From positions 4,340,001-4,404,000 of the forward strand of contig CAUWAG010000006.1 of assembly GCA_963556695.1 (NCBI GenBank): a DNA stretch of 64,000 bases, read 5' to 3'. Under the pieces are notes generated by a model that saw nothing but the letters and a program-made list of their open reading frames with translations, had not been told where the DNA came from and searched no databases. This DNA comes from Anthostomella pinea (Eukaryota > Ascomycota > Sordariomycetes > Xylariales > Xylariaceae). The position numbers and the translations under genes are program-made. Positions 1 to 9,882 of the stretch are shown here, piece after piece; the first letter of the stretch is position 1, and each line of letters begins with the position of its first letter.

Positions 1-542
1 GTGGAGTTTGAGCGGGAGACTGGGCATATATCGACTACCGGGTCGTGAGGAATTAAGTCTAAGGACGAAGACGAGAAGGGGGGATACGATTGAGCGGTTG
101 GCGTCACTTGTTCAGGTCAGGTTCCCCAGCAACCCATATGTACCGTCAAATCAGCACAATCTTTTACTGCCCTGTACCAACGTCAACCCTTAAGGCCTCT
201 TGGTATAGTGGTATGAGACAAAATCCTCTGGGGGTTTTTCGTAAGTCTAGAACTCGATTCCGGGGCGTGCTGGCAAACAAGTGGATAGGGTTTCGCCCAG
301 GTCAAAGCACGCTCAATAGGTTCGAATTCTAGACTGAGCTTTTTGCAATTTTTGCACTAGAAGTTTAAGGTGTATATGTATACCTTCACCGTGTTGCCTC
401 CTAGCAAGCACTTACACAAGCATATAGGCTCTGCGAAGCTGGGTTTTCTATCATATTCTAGCTATTTAAATTGTTTCTATTTCGTAAAGTGACACTTAAT
501 GGACCTAAGCTTCGTTTTTAATTTCTCTTTGGTAAGTTGTAA
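1..542. other. No gene recognised
   Basis: I see no coherent protein, RNA gene or clear repeat here. The short open frames have no recognisable motif and no splice signals joining them. From about 340 the base composition becomes more AT-rich, as expected for intergenic DNA. Confidence 0.5.
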
Positions 543-1362
543 CTATCGCGAAGTCAGGATATCGGTGTTCTTAAGAGTTAAAAGGGACGACTGCGACTCC
601 ATCTCTTCTAGGTACTTATCCTCTATGTATTTATCCGCATAGATGTGCTCATCCTCATAGATGTCCCTCTTCCGCTTGTTGGCGTCTGACATGACTCCAC
701 GTTCTGCCGCTCCGGATCTCACCAAAGCCCTTGCGAGCTCATTGATGTAATCAGGCACCCTTGGAGGATGGGGTGCGTTGGCTTGGCTTCACTGTCTATC
801 CTCTTCAGTTCCTCTCGTGTATACCAATCCGCATACCCATCCCCATACTCATCCGTGCACCCATCAGTATACACACCCGACCCTGAGTCAACCTTCCTCC
901 ACTCGAAGTCCGCCACAGTCGAATGGGGCGATGGGTGCATAGCATACAGGCGGCAATGTAGTCATGTATCTCTCGGAGAAAGTCCAGGATGTCGCGGCAC
1001 AGATCTGCGTTCCAGGCCTCCGCTGGGTTGTAGCGCATGATGATGTCGATGCGGGTGAGCACACGCGCTGCGTCGAACAAATCGGATTGGTGCACCGAGG
1101 TCACATGCGCCCGGTCGATGGGAGGGTCGACATACTGGAGGATGGATACTGTTCCCTTGCAAAGGTGGAACAGCTGCCTGATAGATTCTGTCGCTCCGTA
1201 TCGAGTAAGAACTTCCTCGGTGGATAGGGGACAGCTGGAGTACCACTGAGGATCATACTTGGCGATGTGATCTGTCTTACTGACCGGGAAGCATCTTCTT
1301 CCGTGGCCGCCGCGGCCGCCGCGGCAACTCCCGCCACGGCATCTCCCACCACGATCACGCAT
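543..1362 (-). CDS. Hypothetical protein, probably two exons
   Basis: Not recognised. The best model starts at ATG 1362 and runs to 893, with an intron from 892 to 760 (GT-AG, 133 nt) and a second exon from 759 to 543, giving about 228 residues. The N-terminus is Gly/Arg/Cys-rich, coded by a GC-rich stretch. The middle looks like a normal globular protein (for example ILQYVDPPIDRAHVTSVHQS). The last 70 residues are charged, with acidic-basic runs. An alternative frame between 719 and 940 is also open, so the true splice pattern is uncertain. I assign no function. Confidence 0.33.
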
Positions 1363-2057
1363 GTTCAGTGTCTGGCCTGGTATCGTAAGTGTTGCTCCGT
1401 GTGCTTTGTTGTGTGTCTGGCTGTAGAATATGGACGGGGGGGGTGGGGGGGAATATAGCCTAAGAAGGTAGGAGCAGCACGAGGATTATATGGACTCTTT
1501 GGAAGTCTTAGCCATGCGTCTTCCAAGTCATTACCACACAATCGTCGTCAACTGATGAAGACCATTGTAGACCCTCACATTTTAAAAGGCATTGCCTGGG
1601 GTCTGCGTCTCACATGATGTTAGAATTTGAAGGAAGGCCATGTCGATTCACGTCGAAACAATCCGATTGTCGTATGATTTTCACTTGCTGTAGTCACACA
1701 CGATCCATAAAAAGTACAAAGAAGTACTGTGATTCGCAAGATTCCGCCTGACTAGAATTATCTGAGGGCCCCGAGAGAAATCTAGAGACTGCCCAAGCGT
1801 GCCTACTAAGTACGGTTGGCTGCGAGACGACTGTACGCTTCTCAAGAAGGATATAGAGTTTCGGTGTGACTTTCAATGTTGTTCGGACATAACATATAAC
1901 GGTCACGAAGAAGCAGTTAGTAGCAGCAAAGGCAGGAGGGGAAGTTCTTCTTGTATTGACGCTACTAGTAAGAAATTAAGGCTTTCTGGCTGTGACTATC
2001 TTTAATACAGGGAACGGCCTATTCAACGGCCTGCCAGTGTCCTGCCCAATGTCCTTC
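1363..2057. other. Intergenic, nothing recognised
   Basis: It contains a G-run near 1436-1450 and short open frames without any family signature. No RNA gene or repeat was identified. Confidence 0.45.
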
Positions 2058-2573
2058 CTACTCGTCTGTGCTCGGCGTTGAGCGGAAGCTTCTCGCCTTT
2101 TGCGCAAGCTCCAAAAGCAACTGCTCGTTTGCACCTTCGCCATCGTGAAGCTCTTCTACCGTGTTCTCGAGGCTGAAAATGATTGCGTCTGCGGTGAATA
2201 CGTACTGCTGAAAGTCTTGGATGCGGGACCGGAGTTGCACACGCTCCTTGCGGTTATACTCGGGGAATCCATATTCCCCGTCCAAAATGTCATTGAGCTT
2301 GACTTTAAGGCTGTAGAGACCCTGTTTCGCTTGGAACAGGCCGGCTCCGTGTTGGCACAGTATAGATGCATTGGCGGGAGGAAGGACTCTTTCCAGTTGG
2401 GTTAGCAAGCTCGCGAAGCGCTTGATGAGCTCGTTCAGGCTGTCTATCATGGTAATGAGGTCATCGATCTCACCTTCGGTGAAGGGGCGACCAGCATTTC
2501 TCTCGAGCGCCTGCGCGAGATCAGACGCGGGTGGCTTGCGGGGAGAACTGGTTGTTTCGTTAGGGGAATACAT
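2058..2573 (-). CDS. Hypothetical protein, 171 aa, helical
   Basis: Not recognised. I chose ATG 2573 as the start. The frame is open further upstream, but that part includes unlikely low-complexity sequence and a possible TATA-like stretch near 2674. The protein begins MYSPNETTSSPRKPP, followed by charged helical segments with heptad-like Leu spacing (DLITMIDSLNELIKRFASLL and a C-terminal helix). No signal peptide or membrane segment is visible. Size and layout loosely recall the hypothetical protein at 40664-41434, but I see no convincing sequence identity. It is probably a cytosolic, lineage-specific protein. Confidence 0.5.
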   Translation of the reverse strand: MYSPNETTSSPRKPPASDLAQALERNAGRPFTEGEIDDLITMIDSLNELIKRFASLLTQLERVLPPANASILCQHGAGLFQAKQGLYSLKVKLNDILDGEYGFPEYNRKERVQLRSRIQDFQQYVFTADAIIFSLENTVEELHDGEGANEQLLLELAQKARSFRSTPSTDE

Positions 2574-3357
2574 CGCGGCGGCTGCTGGATAGCTGTGATA
2601 AGGGCGCGTGTCCTTCTGGTGCTGCTGACGAGACTGGTTGGGAAGATAGAGAGTGCACAGCCGTTTACCGGTGTTATATATTTTTCTGCATCTTCGGCGA
2701 CAGGCCGCAGGAGTCTCTATCAATGAAAGATACATGAGAATAGCCACTGGACTGTGCCATTGTTCTTGTAATAAAGGCCATTCACACATGGTAGACTCAA
2801 TAGGGACAATTGGTACAATGAGTCTTGTTTTGTGATCTCGAGGGCTAACATGAATAGGGGGGAAAGAGATGTGGGGCACCGACCAAGCCACACCTACTGA
2901 AAAATGGAAGCCACAAGCCAAGGGTGGGTGGTCTGTGCTTTGGAGACTCTACCTGCCCACATGCAGCCAACTGGATCTCAAGCTCCAATTGCAGGTGCAG
3001 GTGCCACTGCAGGATTCCTAGGTGAGCAGGTGAGTTCGTCTTACAGCACCCGTCGCGTGGGAACCGGCAGGTAATAACAACAAATTCCGCGCCCATCGAG
3101 CTCCTTTGGCTTACCTTCCATATACCATACTTGCGTCTTCTCTTTGATTCATCACAGAGGTCTGGTTTGTTTGCCTAGTGCATGAGCTTACGGAGCAAGG
3201 ACGAACAACCTTGGCTACTCCTCAAGACCTCGGCTTCAGCTTTGCTTACTTGCCATTGGAGAGATCCACCAGCAAGCGCGTTCATCGCCAGACCATCGGG
3301 TGCTCTGATACCAACGTCTGATGCCCTTTCATGCCGTCAGAACACACTGCTTGATGC
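2574..3357. promoter_or_regulatory. Divergent intergenic region
   Basis: It separates two diverging genes (2058-2573 minus and 3358-5316 plus), so it should hold both promoters. A TATA-like run lies at about 2674-2684 on the side of the minus gene. Nothing else was recognised. Confidence 0.3.
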
Positions 3358-5316
3358 ATGCAACTCAAGGATCCCACGATGAGTGCAATAAGCGGCTTCG
3401 CCGCGGGATCGCTGGCTCCTGCCGACGTCTCGCTGCTCGCTGTGACGCCTGATGAGATGTACGACAGCAGCTCAGTCGCAACCTGGACAGACGAAGAAGA
3501 CGAAGAAAACAACGAGGTAGAGAACACAGACAAGACCGACTATGACTCGGATCCGTACATCAAACCTCAGTTGACCCAAAACACGGCACCTACAATCCCT
3601 ATGGAATGGGAGAAACACGACACCAGCAACAATGGCGATAAGCAAGTTTCAGTGTATGCTGCTCATAATCCCACAACTACCACACAGGAAACACCGATCA
3701 CAAATGTAGCCGGTTTAGGTGCTGAGGTACGGCAAGGGGCCGTGGGCCCAACAAACCCGATAACAGATTCGGATATTTCTGCCAGAGCCACGGGCTACTC
3801 GTCCCCGTCGAGTATCCAAGGACGGAAACCATACGACTCGGAATCCCTGGGCAAGAATGCTGGGTGGCAGCTAGGGACCAGTAACGAAACACCCATTGTT
3901 ACCACCACTACTAGCGATGCGCTCAACACTCATGCTACGGAACCGAGAGAGGCGATACCAGCAATACCCTGTGACGGTTATGATGGACTGAACGGATCGA
4001 AGGCAGGAAGCGGACCCCCACCTCAAATGTCTCTCCAGGGCTTCAACAGTGGGCGGCCTGGCCTCCCAGCGCCAAAGGCCAAATCGGTCACAAAGGACAG
4101 GGACGTTGTACTTGCTGATGGCACTCGCGAGCGCCAGTATAGAGTCTACTGGAGAATAGGCGGTGTCATGGGCCAAAGTCGAGAGCCGAGCTGGGAGCCA
4201 GCGAGGAATGTGCCGCCCATTCTGCTGCAGCGGTATCACGAGAGAAAGGCCGCAGGGACCCTCAGAGGCAAGAAATTCACAATACTGGATTACAAGATGG
4301 TGGCCCTGGAAGACGGACGACAAGTGCGGTACTTCAAAGCCCTGCGTCACCGGAGACAAGGTAGCGCGAATGAGCAGAGGTCCAATTGGTATATGGAGCA
4401 GGAGTTACCTCCGGCTGTCGTTCAGCCATATTTGGAGTCACAGCCTGTGTCTAGTGATGTGACGCCAATCGGAGCGATGCCGAAGCATCACGATCAAGCC
4501 CACCAAACCCCTCAGGAGAGCGTCCCTCCACCACGCGCAGAAGCCTTGGTCCTTCCGAAACGCAGGCGCGGCCGGCCCACCAGGGCTGAGAAAGCCAGGT
4601 ATGAGGAAGTAGAGGCCATTCTTCGACGAGACGGTATCATAGTCAAGCGTGCGGGCAAGCCTACGAAGGCCGACCGGGTTAGAAACAAAGAACTACAGGC
4701 TGGTGTACCACAGAAGCAGTATAACGTCGCTGCATCGAATTACCAGCCCGCGGCGATTCCACAGAAGCAGTTCAGGTACATTGCAGCGAATTACAACCCG
4801 TCGGCGAACCAGGAGCAACGGTACGGCAGCCTACTGCAAACCCCTTACAGTGGCACTCCGATCTTCCCTGGACAGGGTCAAGCGGTTGCTGCCAAGGGCC
4901 CAGCGCCAAGACCTTATACTCCGAGGTTCACGGAAAAGTCCATATGGCACCCAGGTAGTCACGGTCCAAAAGTACCGGAGCAGGGCCACCACCAAGGGGC
5001 GTACCATCGGGGGCCATACGCAACTGGCATTCCGTCGCCTCAACCACATACGTTGCCTCAACCACAGACGTCGCCTCAGCCACAGAACTCGACAGATTTA
5101 GGGATGTTATACTACCGCTCAGCTCTCGCAGCCGCGGAGGGACTGGATTGGCAACAGCAGGGCCACCACCAAGGGGCGTACCATCGGGAGACATACGCAG
5201 CTGACATTTCGTCGTCTCAACCACAGACGTCGCCTCAGCCAGAGAACTCGACAGATTTGGGGATGTTACACTACCGCTCAGCTCTCGCAGCCGTGGAGGG
5301 ACTGGATCGGCAATAG
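3358..5316 (+). CDS. Chromodomain-like protein with C-terminal tandem repeats
   Basis: The frame gives 652 residues from ATG 3358 (a second ATG lies at 3379). Residues 1-240 are disordered and acidic, with DEEDEEN near the start. Residues ~245-300 resemble a chromodomain: a strand YRVYWRIG, then the typical REPSWEPARNVP, then a helix ILLQRYHER. A second, weaker module of the same kind follows at ~305-365 (FTILDYKMVALEDGRQVRYF, WYMEQELPP). Residues ~400-450 are basic, with an AT-hook-like core KRRRGRPTRAEKAR and a related GKPTKADRVR. From ~543 there are two copies of a 53-59 residue tandem repeat containing GHHQGAYHR and STDLGML.YRSALAA. A third copy follows the stop. This suggests a nuclear chromatin or DNA-binding protein. 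Chromodomains of this kind also occur in retroelement integrases, but no integrase core is present. Confidence 0.6.
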   Translation: MQLKDPTMSAISGFAAGSLAPADVSLLAVTPDEMYDSSSVATWTDEEDEENNEVENTDKTDYDSDPYIKPQLTQNTAPTIPMEWEKHDTSNNGDKQVSVYAAHNPTTTTQETPITNVAGLGAEVRQGAVGPTNPITDSDISARATGYSSPSSIQGRKPYDSESLGKNAGWQLGTSNETPIVTTTTSDALNTHATEPREAIPAIPCDGYDGLNGSKAGSGPPPQMSLQGFNSGRPGLPAPKAKSVTKDRDVVLADGTRERQYRVYWRIGGVMGQSREPSWEPARNVPPILLQRYHERKAAGTLRGKKFTILDYKMVALEDGRQVRYFKALRHRRQGSANEQRSNWYMEQELPPAVVQPYLESQPVSSDVTPIGAMPKHHDQAHQTPQESVPPPRAEALVLPKRRRGRPTRAEKARYEEVEAILRRDGIIVKRAGKPTKADRVRNKELQAGVPQKQYNVAASNYQPAAIPQKQFRYIAANYNPSANQEQRYGSLLQTPYSGTPIFPGQGQAVAAKGPAPRPYTPRFTEKSIWHPGSHGPKVPEQGHHQGAYHRGPYATGIPSPQPHTLPQPQTSPQPQNSTDLGMLYYRSALAAAEGLDWQQQGHHQGAYHRETYAADISSSQPQTSPQPENSTDLGMLHYRSALAAVEGLDRQ

Positions 5317-5496
5317 CAGGGCCACCACCAAGGGGCGCACCATCGGGAGACATCCGCAGCTGACATTCCGTCGTCTCAGCCACAGACGTCGCCTCAACCA
5401 CAGACGTTGACTCAACTACAGAATTCGTCGACAGACTTGGGGATGCTATACTACCGCTCAGCTCTCGCAGCCGTGGAGGAACTGGCTCGGCGATGA
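4984..5496 (+). repeat. Three-copy coding tandem repeat, third copy beyond a stop
   Basis: Copies begin at 4984, 5161 and 5320, so the spacings are 177 and 159 bp. The difference of 18 bp is one lost SQPQTP-type subunit. Copies 1 and 2 lie inside the chromodomain-like gene. Copy 3 starts just after its TAG stop (5314-5316) and stays open in the same frame to TGA at 5494-5496. Where copy 2 starts with a CAA CAG CAG run, copy 3 has CAA TAG CAG. Confidence 0.85.
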
Positions 5497-6277
5497 ATTG
5501 ATATCAGTGCGGGACTTTATGAATGAGGGGCGTTGATTTCGTCAGCGAGGCCGCTGTCCAGGTTCCTGCAAGCGATTCGGAAGTGTCGAGCCTGATCTGA
5601 AGGAGCGGTTAACAGGCACTAAAAGCCTCAACCTTGATAACCCCAGCACACATGCGGTCTTTTTCACTGTCTGATGAACGGCTAGCTCATTCGATCGTTC
5701 AACCCCTAGGATTGTCACGGGTGAGCCGTCAATATATAATATATGTACCAAGTAGTCAGATACAGAAGGACACTGCATGAATGATACAGCGTTGAGTTTC
5801 GCCTTCGTTTTCTTACGCTCCTGAAAACGCTAGATATATCCTTCAAGTCCACCTTCGTCTGCCCCTGCCATAGAGCCCTCCATTTCTTTTCCTATCTAAC
5901 ACGTTGCCAACCTCGCCTCTTTTCGATGCATGTGAGCCCTAGCCTGCGAGTAGACTTTCCAAAATCTGCGCGTCCTTGAGCACACCCAACTGCGGCGCTC
6001 TACTATTCCAGGGGCGACACAAAGATGCTCTGGTAGCTGATGAGAAATGTGAGTATCCCCACGAGAGACGTAAGAGGCGTCACTTAAGCGTCCGGGCGGT
6101 TGGTTTATACTTGTTCATGAGGGAAACTGATAGGTATCAAAGCCCTCCATTGCTAAAGGAGCCCCAATCGATCTCATTTGCCCCAAAAGTCCCAACTGCC
6201 TTCAGTCAGCGGCCAGTCATCAAACTGGCTCAGCTTTACGCGTTGCACTATCTTAGACCCACCCAACGTGGCGTGGC
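5497..6277. other. Convergent intergenic region
   Basis: It lies between the 3' ends of the chromodomain-like gene and MED17. There are short open frames only, and I recognise no gene, RNA or repeat. Confidence 0.4.
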
Positions 6278-8309
6278 CTAGACGTTGCCTCCCAGGACCT
6301 TCACCACGACAGCCTCCAAACTCTCACCCGCATCATCACCATGCGCTCCCCAAGTCCAACGACGCGTGGCACGTCCAGTGCCAGAAGGCCACTGCCCATC
6401 TAGAACGAGCTCCAGCTTCTTGTCGACGCTTGAGATACTGATCGTGACTTCTCTGCCCCTGCCATTTGTGATGCATATACCGCGGATCGTGTCGTTCCAG
6501 TCGATGTCGTCCCTGCCGAGGTTCTTCCCGGCTACTTCGGCCATTTTCTGGGCTAGACCTCGGACGGTGGCTTGTTGGTGGTAGTAGACGGCGTTGCTGG
6601 AACCAGGATAAACGTCTCTAGCTGGAGGGTACGAATCCGATAGAGGGTTCTGCGGTTGATCTTGTTCCGATGACGCACCGTTGTACGGAATCTCCCATTG
6701 TTTGGCGACTTGCGGGTCTGTAAACGGATCGCTCACTGTCATGCCGTAGGTTACGCCAATCCACGGCACCACTTGGGCGCGGCTGTGAGTCCAGATTCGC
6801 GCTTCGGGTGTGGTTGTAAGCGTGTACAAGGTCGCGAGACGCGCAACGACCCGGTTGATCCCCTCAACTTCCATTCTGGCGTTGTGGCGGCCATTTGCCG
6901 TCTGAGACGAGTCGGGACCGAGGTACAAGATAGTCGAGGTGTAGGATGCTGTAGAGATGCCCGCGCGTCGCAGAACAAGGACCAATTCATCAAGGAAATT
7001 CTCCAGGATCGCGCTATCGTCGAAATACCGGAACCGGGCAATCAGTGCGCGAATGATGCTGTAAGGCTGGATTGCGGCCACGGGGTTTGGCGGCTGCGAC
7101 GTAATGGAGGTGCGCTTGAAGTAACTCTGTCGATGTCCCTGGAAAAGGAGGTATTGCATAAAGCAAGAACTCGCGATGCACGAGCAAGTGGCCAAATTGA
7201 AGTTCGTATGCCTTTCGTCCTTTTCGGCTAGCTCTTCCAGTGTGAAGATCATGTCTGTTTGCGAATTCTGCTTCCAAGTGATGCTCGAACCGTCGTAGTA
7301 TACGTCAGAGGAAAGGAGAGTGCGAGCCTCCCGGTTGAGCTCATACCATAGCTCCTGGTGATATATGGTATTTCTAGCCTCGAGAACTCGGTCCTTCAGA
7401 GGGGCATCATCAGATGTTTGTTGGGGGAGAGGCGATTGATCCACGATTTTGCCATCTTTCTTGACGGTGATGCGAACCCTTTGTGACCCTGCACCAAGCT
7501 TGCCTATACCTAGATGAACAGTCCCGTCATCCTTTCGGATCAGAGGCGCAATGCTGTTGTTCCTGAATTCGGGGGCAGACTCGGCAAAGCCGAAGCGGAC
7601 TCCCAGGGTTTGTGGCTCTCGGGGAAGAGGGCAAACTGGCCAGCCGTCCTCGCTGACAGACAAGACATCGGCCCAGTATTTGGTCTCGAGTTCGATCTCT
7701 TTCTCCAGCCGCTCGGCAGCGGCCAGAACCGAGTCCACCATGTTGTTGGTGTCCATGACTCTCCATCCGGTCGCAACAGCCAGATCGTCCTGAACTTTGG
7801 CTTCGGTCACATTCGACTCCCCGAGCTTCGAAGCTCCCAGTGTACCGATACCGACCAGATCTCGCAGTGCAGGTGACAACGTCATGGCAGTTTGAACTGG
7901 TGTTTCTTTCGAGAGGAGGAGGGAGATGAAGTCGAGGCCTAGTAGGGCAGATTGGTGGGCGAACCTGTAGTGGACAGTCATTGGTATCATTGCTCGTGAG
8001 GGTCTCAGGGAGTACGGATGTGGGTGCCTACTCGAGATTTCTCAGGAACTCATCGCGCGCCGCTATAACGCCCTTGGATTTGTCTGTCTCGGGGTCCTCC
8101 TCGTCGTCGGTTGAGCCCTCGGCTGCATCAACATCCATGCGCCCCTCTTCCTGGGCGGCGATCTCCTCGCGCAGTTTGGCCTCGGTAACATTGCGAAATC
8201 CATTACGCTCGGCGTTGACTCGGGATATGAATTCGGATAGGTTCTTTGGTTTCTTGTCGCCGGTGGGCCAAGGCCTCAAGGAGAAGGGCGAGGCGCTGAT
8301 ACTAGCCAT
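6278..8309 (-). CDS. MED17: Mediator complex subunit 17 (Srb4)
   Basis: Mediator head-module subunit that links gene-specific regulators to RNA polymerase II in the nucleus. Exon 1 is 8309-8032, a 67-nt GT-AG intron is 8031-7965, and exon 2 is 7964-6278, giving 654 residues, the usual length for filamentous fungi. The splice restores the family signature NLEFAHQSALLGLDFISLLL (compare the Med17 pattern of a helix followed by ALALDFVSLLLS). The N-terminal EFISRVNAERNGFRNVTEAKLREEI and the acidic spacer EGSTDDEEDPETDKSKG are also typical. The rest is an alpha-helical middle (EKEIELETKYWADVLSVSEDGWPVCPL) and the conserved LGVRFGF region. It diverges from phosphofructokinase. The identification rests on pattern recognition and is fairly secure. 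Confidence 0.88.
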
Positions 8310-9882
8310 TGTCGAGCCTCGGCGTGTAGTGTTTGCCTCGCAGGTCGCCTGTAATTCAGTCTCAGGGCGGAAAGACGCCGCCAGGAAATAGAGTCGCGGC
8401 GAAGGTTACTTGACGAAAGCGATGCAGATTCGGGGCGAATGCATTGTCTGCTCCCTCGTGCACCCTATGTATGCAGGGTGACCGGTCGGGTTCTGGGAGG
8501 GATAATGCGCAATTGTGGCACATCTGATGGACTGGAGACACTCGATCTCGAAGAGGTTCATTCAATGTCCTGCAGCACGCCACATTGTGGCTGGCAGTGG
8601 CTGGTGAGATACTTCGATCAACACGGCTCTTCAAGGTCCCTGCCGCAGATCACCTATATACATAGCTCTTACAGTTGTAAGAAATGGAAGAAGCTATTCC
8701 AAGTCCTTCGCTCAACCACACAAACAACGCCTGACTCTGTCGTCAATCAAGTTCAAAATTTACCTATAATCACACTGGACTCGTGTGTTGTCACCCGGCT
8801 TGCAAGCATGCCTAACGCCGCCACTTACCAAGAGGCATTAAATTCGAATCTCACCAACTGTGCGTGCCACTGCGGTCGAATGTTGACTCTGCGGGACTCG
8901 CCTGTCTCAATACCAAGGCAAGAGGCATTTTCTCGCAGGTAGGATCAGATATGTCCGCCGACGGTTGATGGTTGTTTCTGGCATTGCGGGAATTTCTACC
9001 GTTTTCTGCGCTGATGTGATGTGGTCCTGTCCATTGATCAGTGAGGTCCCGATGTCTGTTGTATTCTGATCCTCAACAACCATCATGAACCATGTGCAGC
9101 AGCGGGCCCATGATGGATCACGATGTTAGACCCGCCTGCCGGCCCGTTTAGCTGTCTAGATTGGTGGTGAATTATGTCATTGCGCTGCAACAGCTGGGCC
9201 TCGAGATGCGAAGTGGACACGCGTGAACATGAAATAGACGCCCATCCGAAACTGATGAGTCCTTCTACCTCTGGACGTCGAAATACCTCAGAAACATAAA
9301 ACGAGGGATCATAACGCGTAGAGTTGCCCAACCGAGCCAACACATGACTGCAACTCTCATGTTTGTGGTTGTGTAGCCTCACAGTTCAGCTTGGGTGAGG
9401 GGTTAGTGAACTCCATGGCTGGCCAGGCTGGGTCAGGTGGGGTGAGGAACGTGCGGCGTCGTCCCTGCTGCCAGCACCCCACTGGCATCCCACTGTGACC
9501 TCACTCCCGCACCTGCAGACCAACCAAACCAAAAACCCTCACATATAATATACCGCCTACCATCCCCGGCCACCAAGTACGCTTGAACTGCAAATACATG
9601 TTAGTCAATCCCTTTCTCTTCCTCTACAACTTTGTCTCGAGCCCTTCCTGCTGCCTATAGACTTCAACCTCTCCCGCTAAGCAATTGGCAGTTGAGACAA
9701 TAGCTTCCATAACGGGCACCCGGCCTAGGTGGTTATCCCACCGACAATCGACTAGAATCACCACCCGTTTGTCGCCTGACCGACTGCAGTTATCTGGTCC
9801 GCCGCCAGCTACTTCGACCTTTTCCACCTCAACCTCTTCCTATACTACCTCCCATCTTCGTCAACAACCTACGAAGCCCACC
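8310..9882. promoter_or_regulatory. Shared promoter region of MED17 and phosphofructokinase
   Basis: A 1.57 kb divergent intergenic region. The part from about 9590 to 9882 is C/T-rich, like the leaders of strongly expressed fungal genes, and directly precedes the phosphofructokinase ATG. Small open frames near 8439-8942 have no recognisable domain and I do not call them. Confidence 0.5.

Noticed and set aside
4928..5401. Minus-strand repeat-containing open frame
   Set aside because: It is the antisense image of the tandem repeats of the chromodomain-like gene.
8439..8942. 167-codon plus-strand frame in the MED17/phosphofructokinase spacer
   Set aside because: No recognisable motif; lies in a promoter region and lacks a convincing start or splice context.
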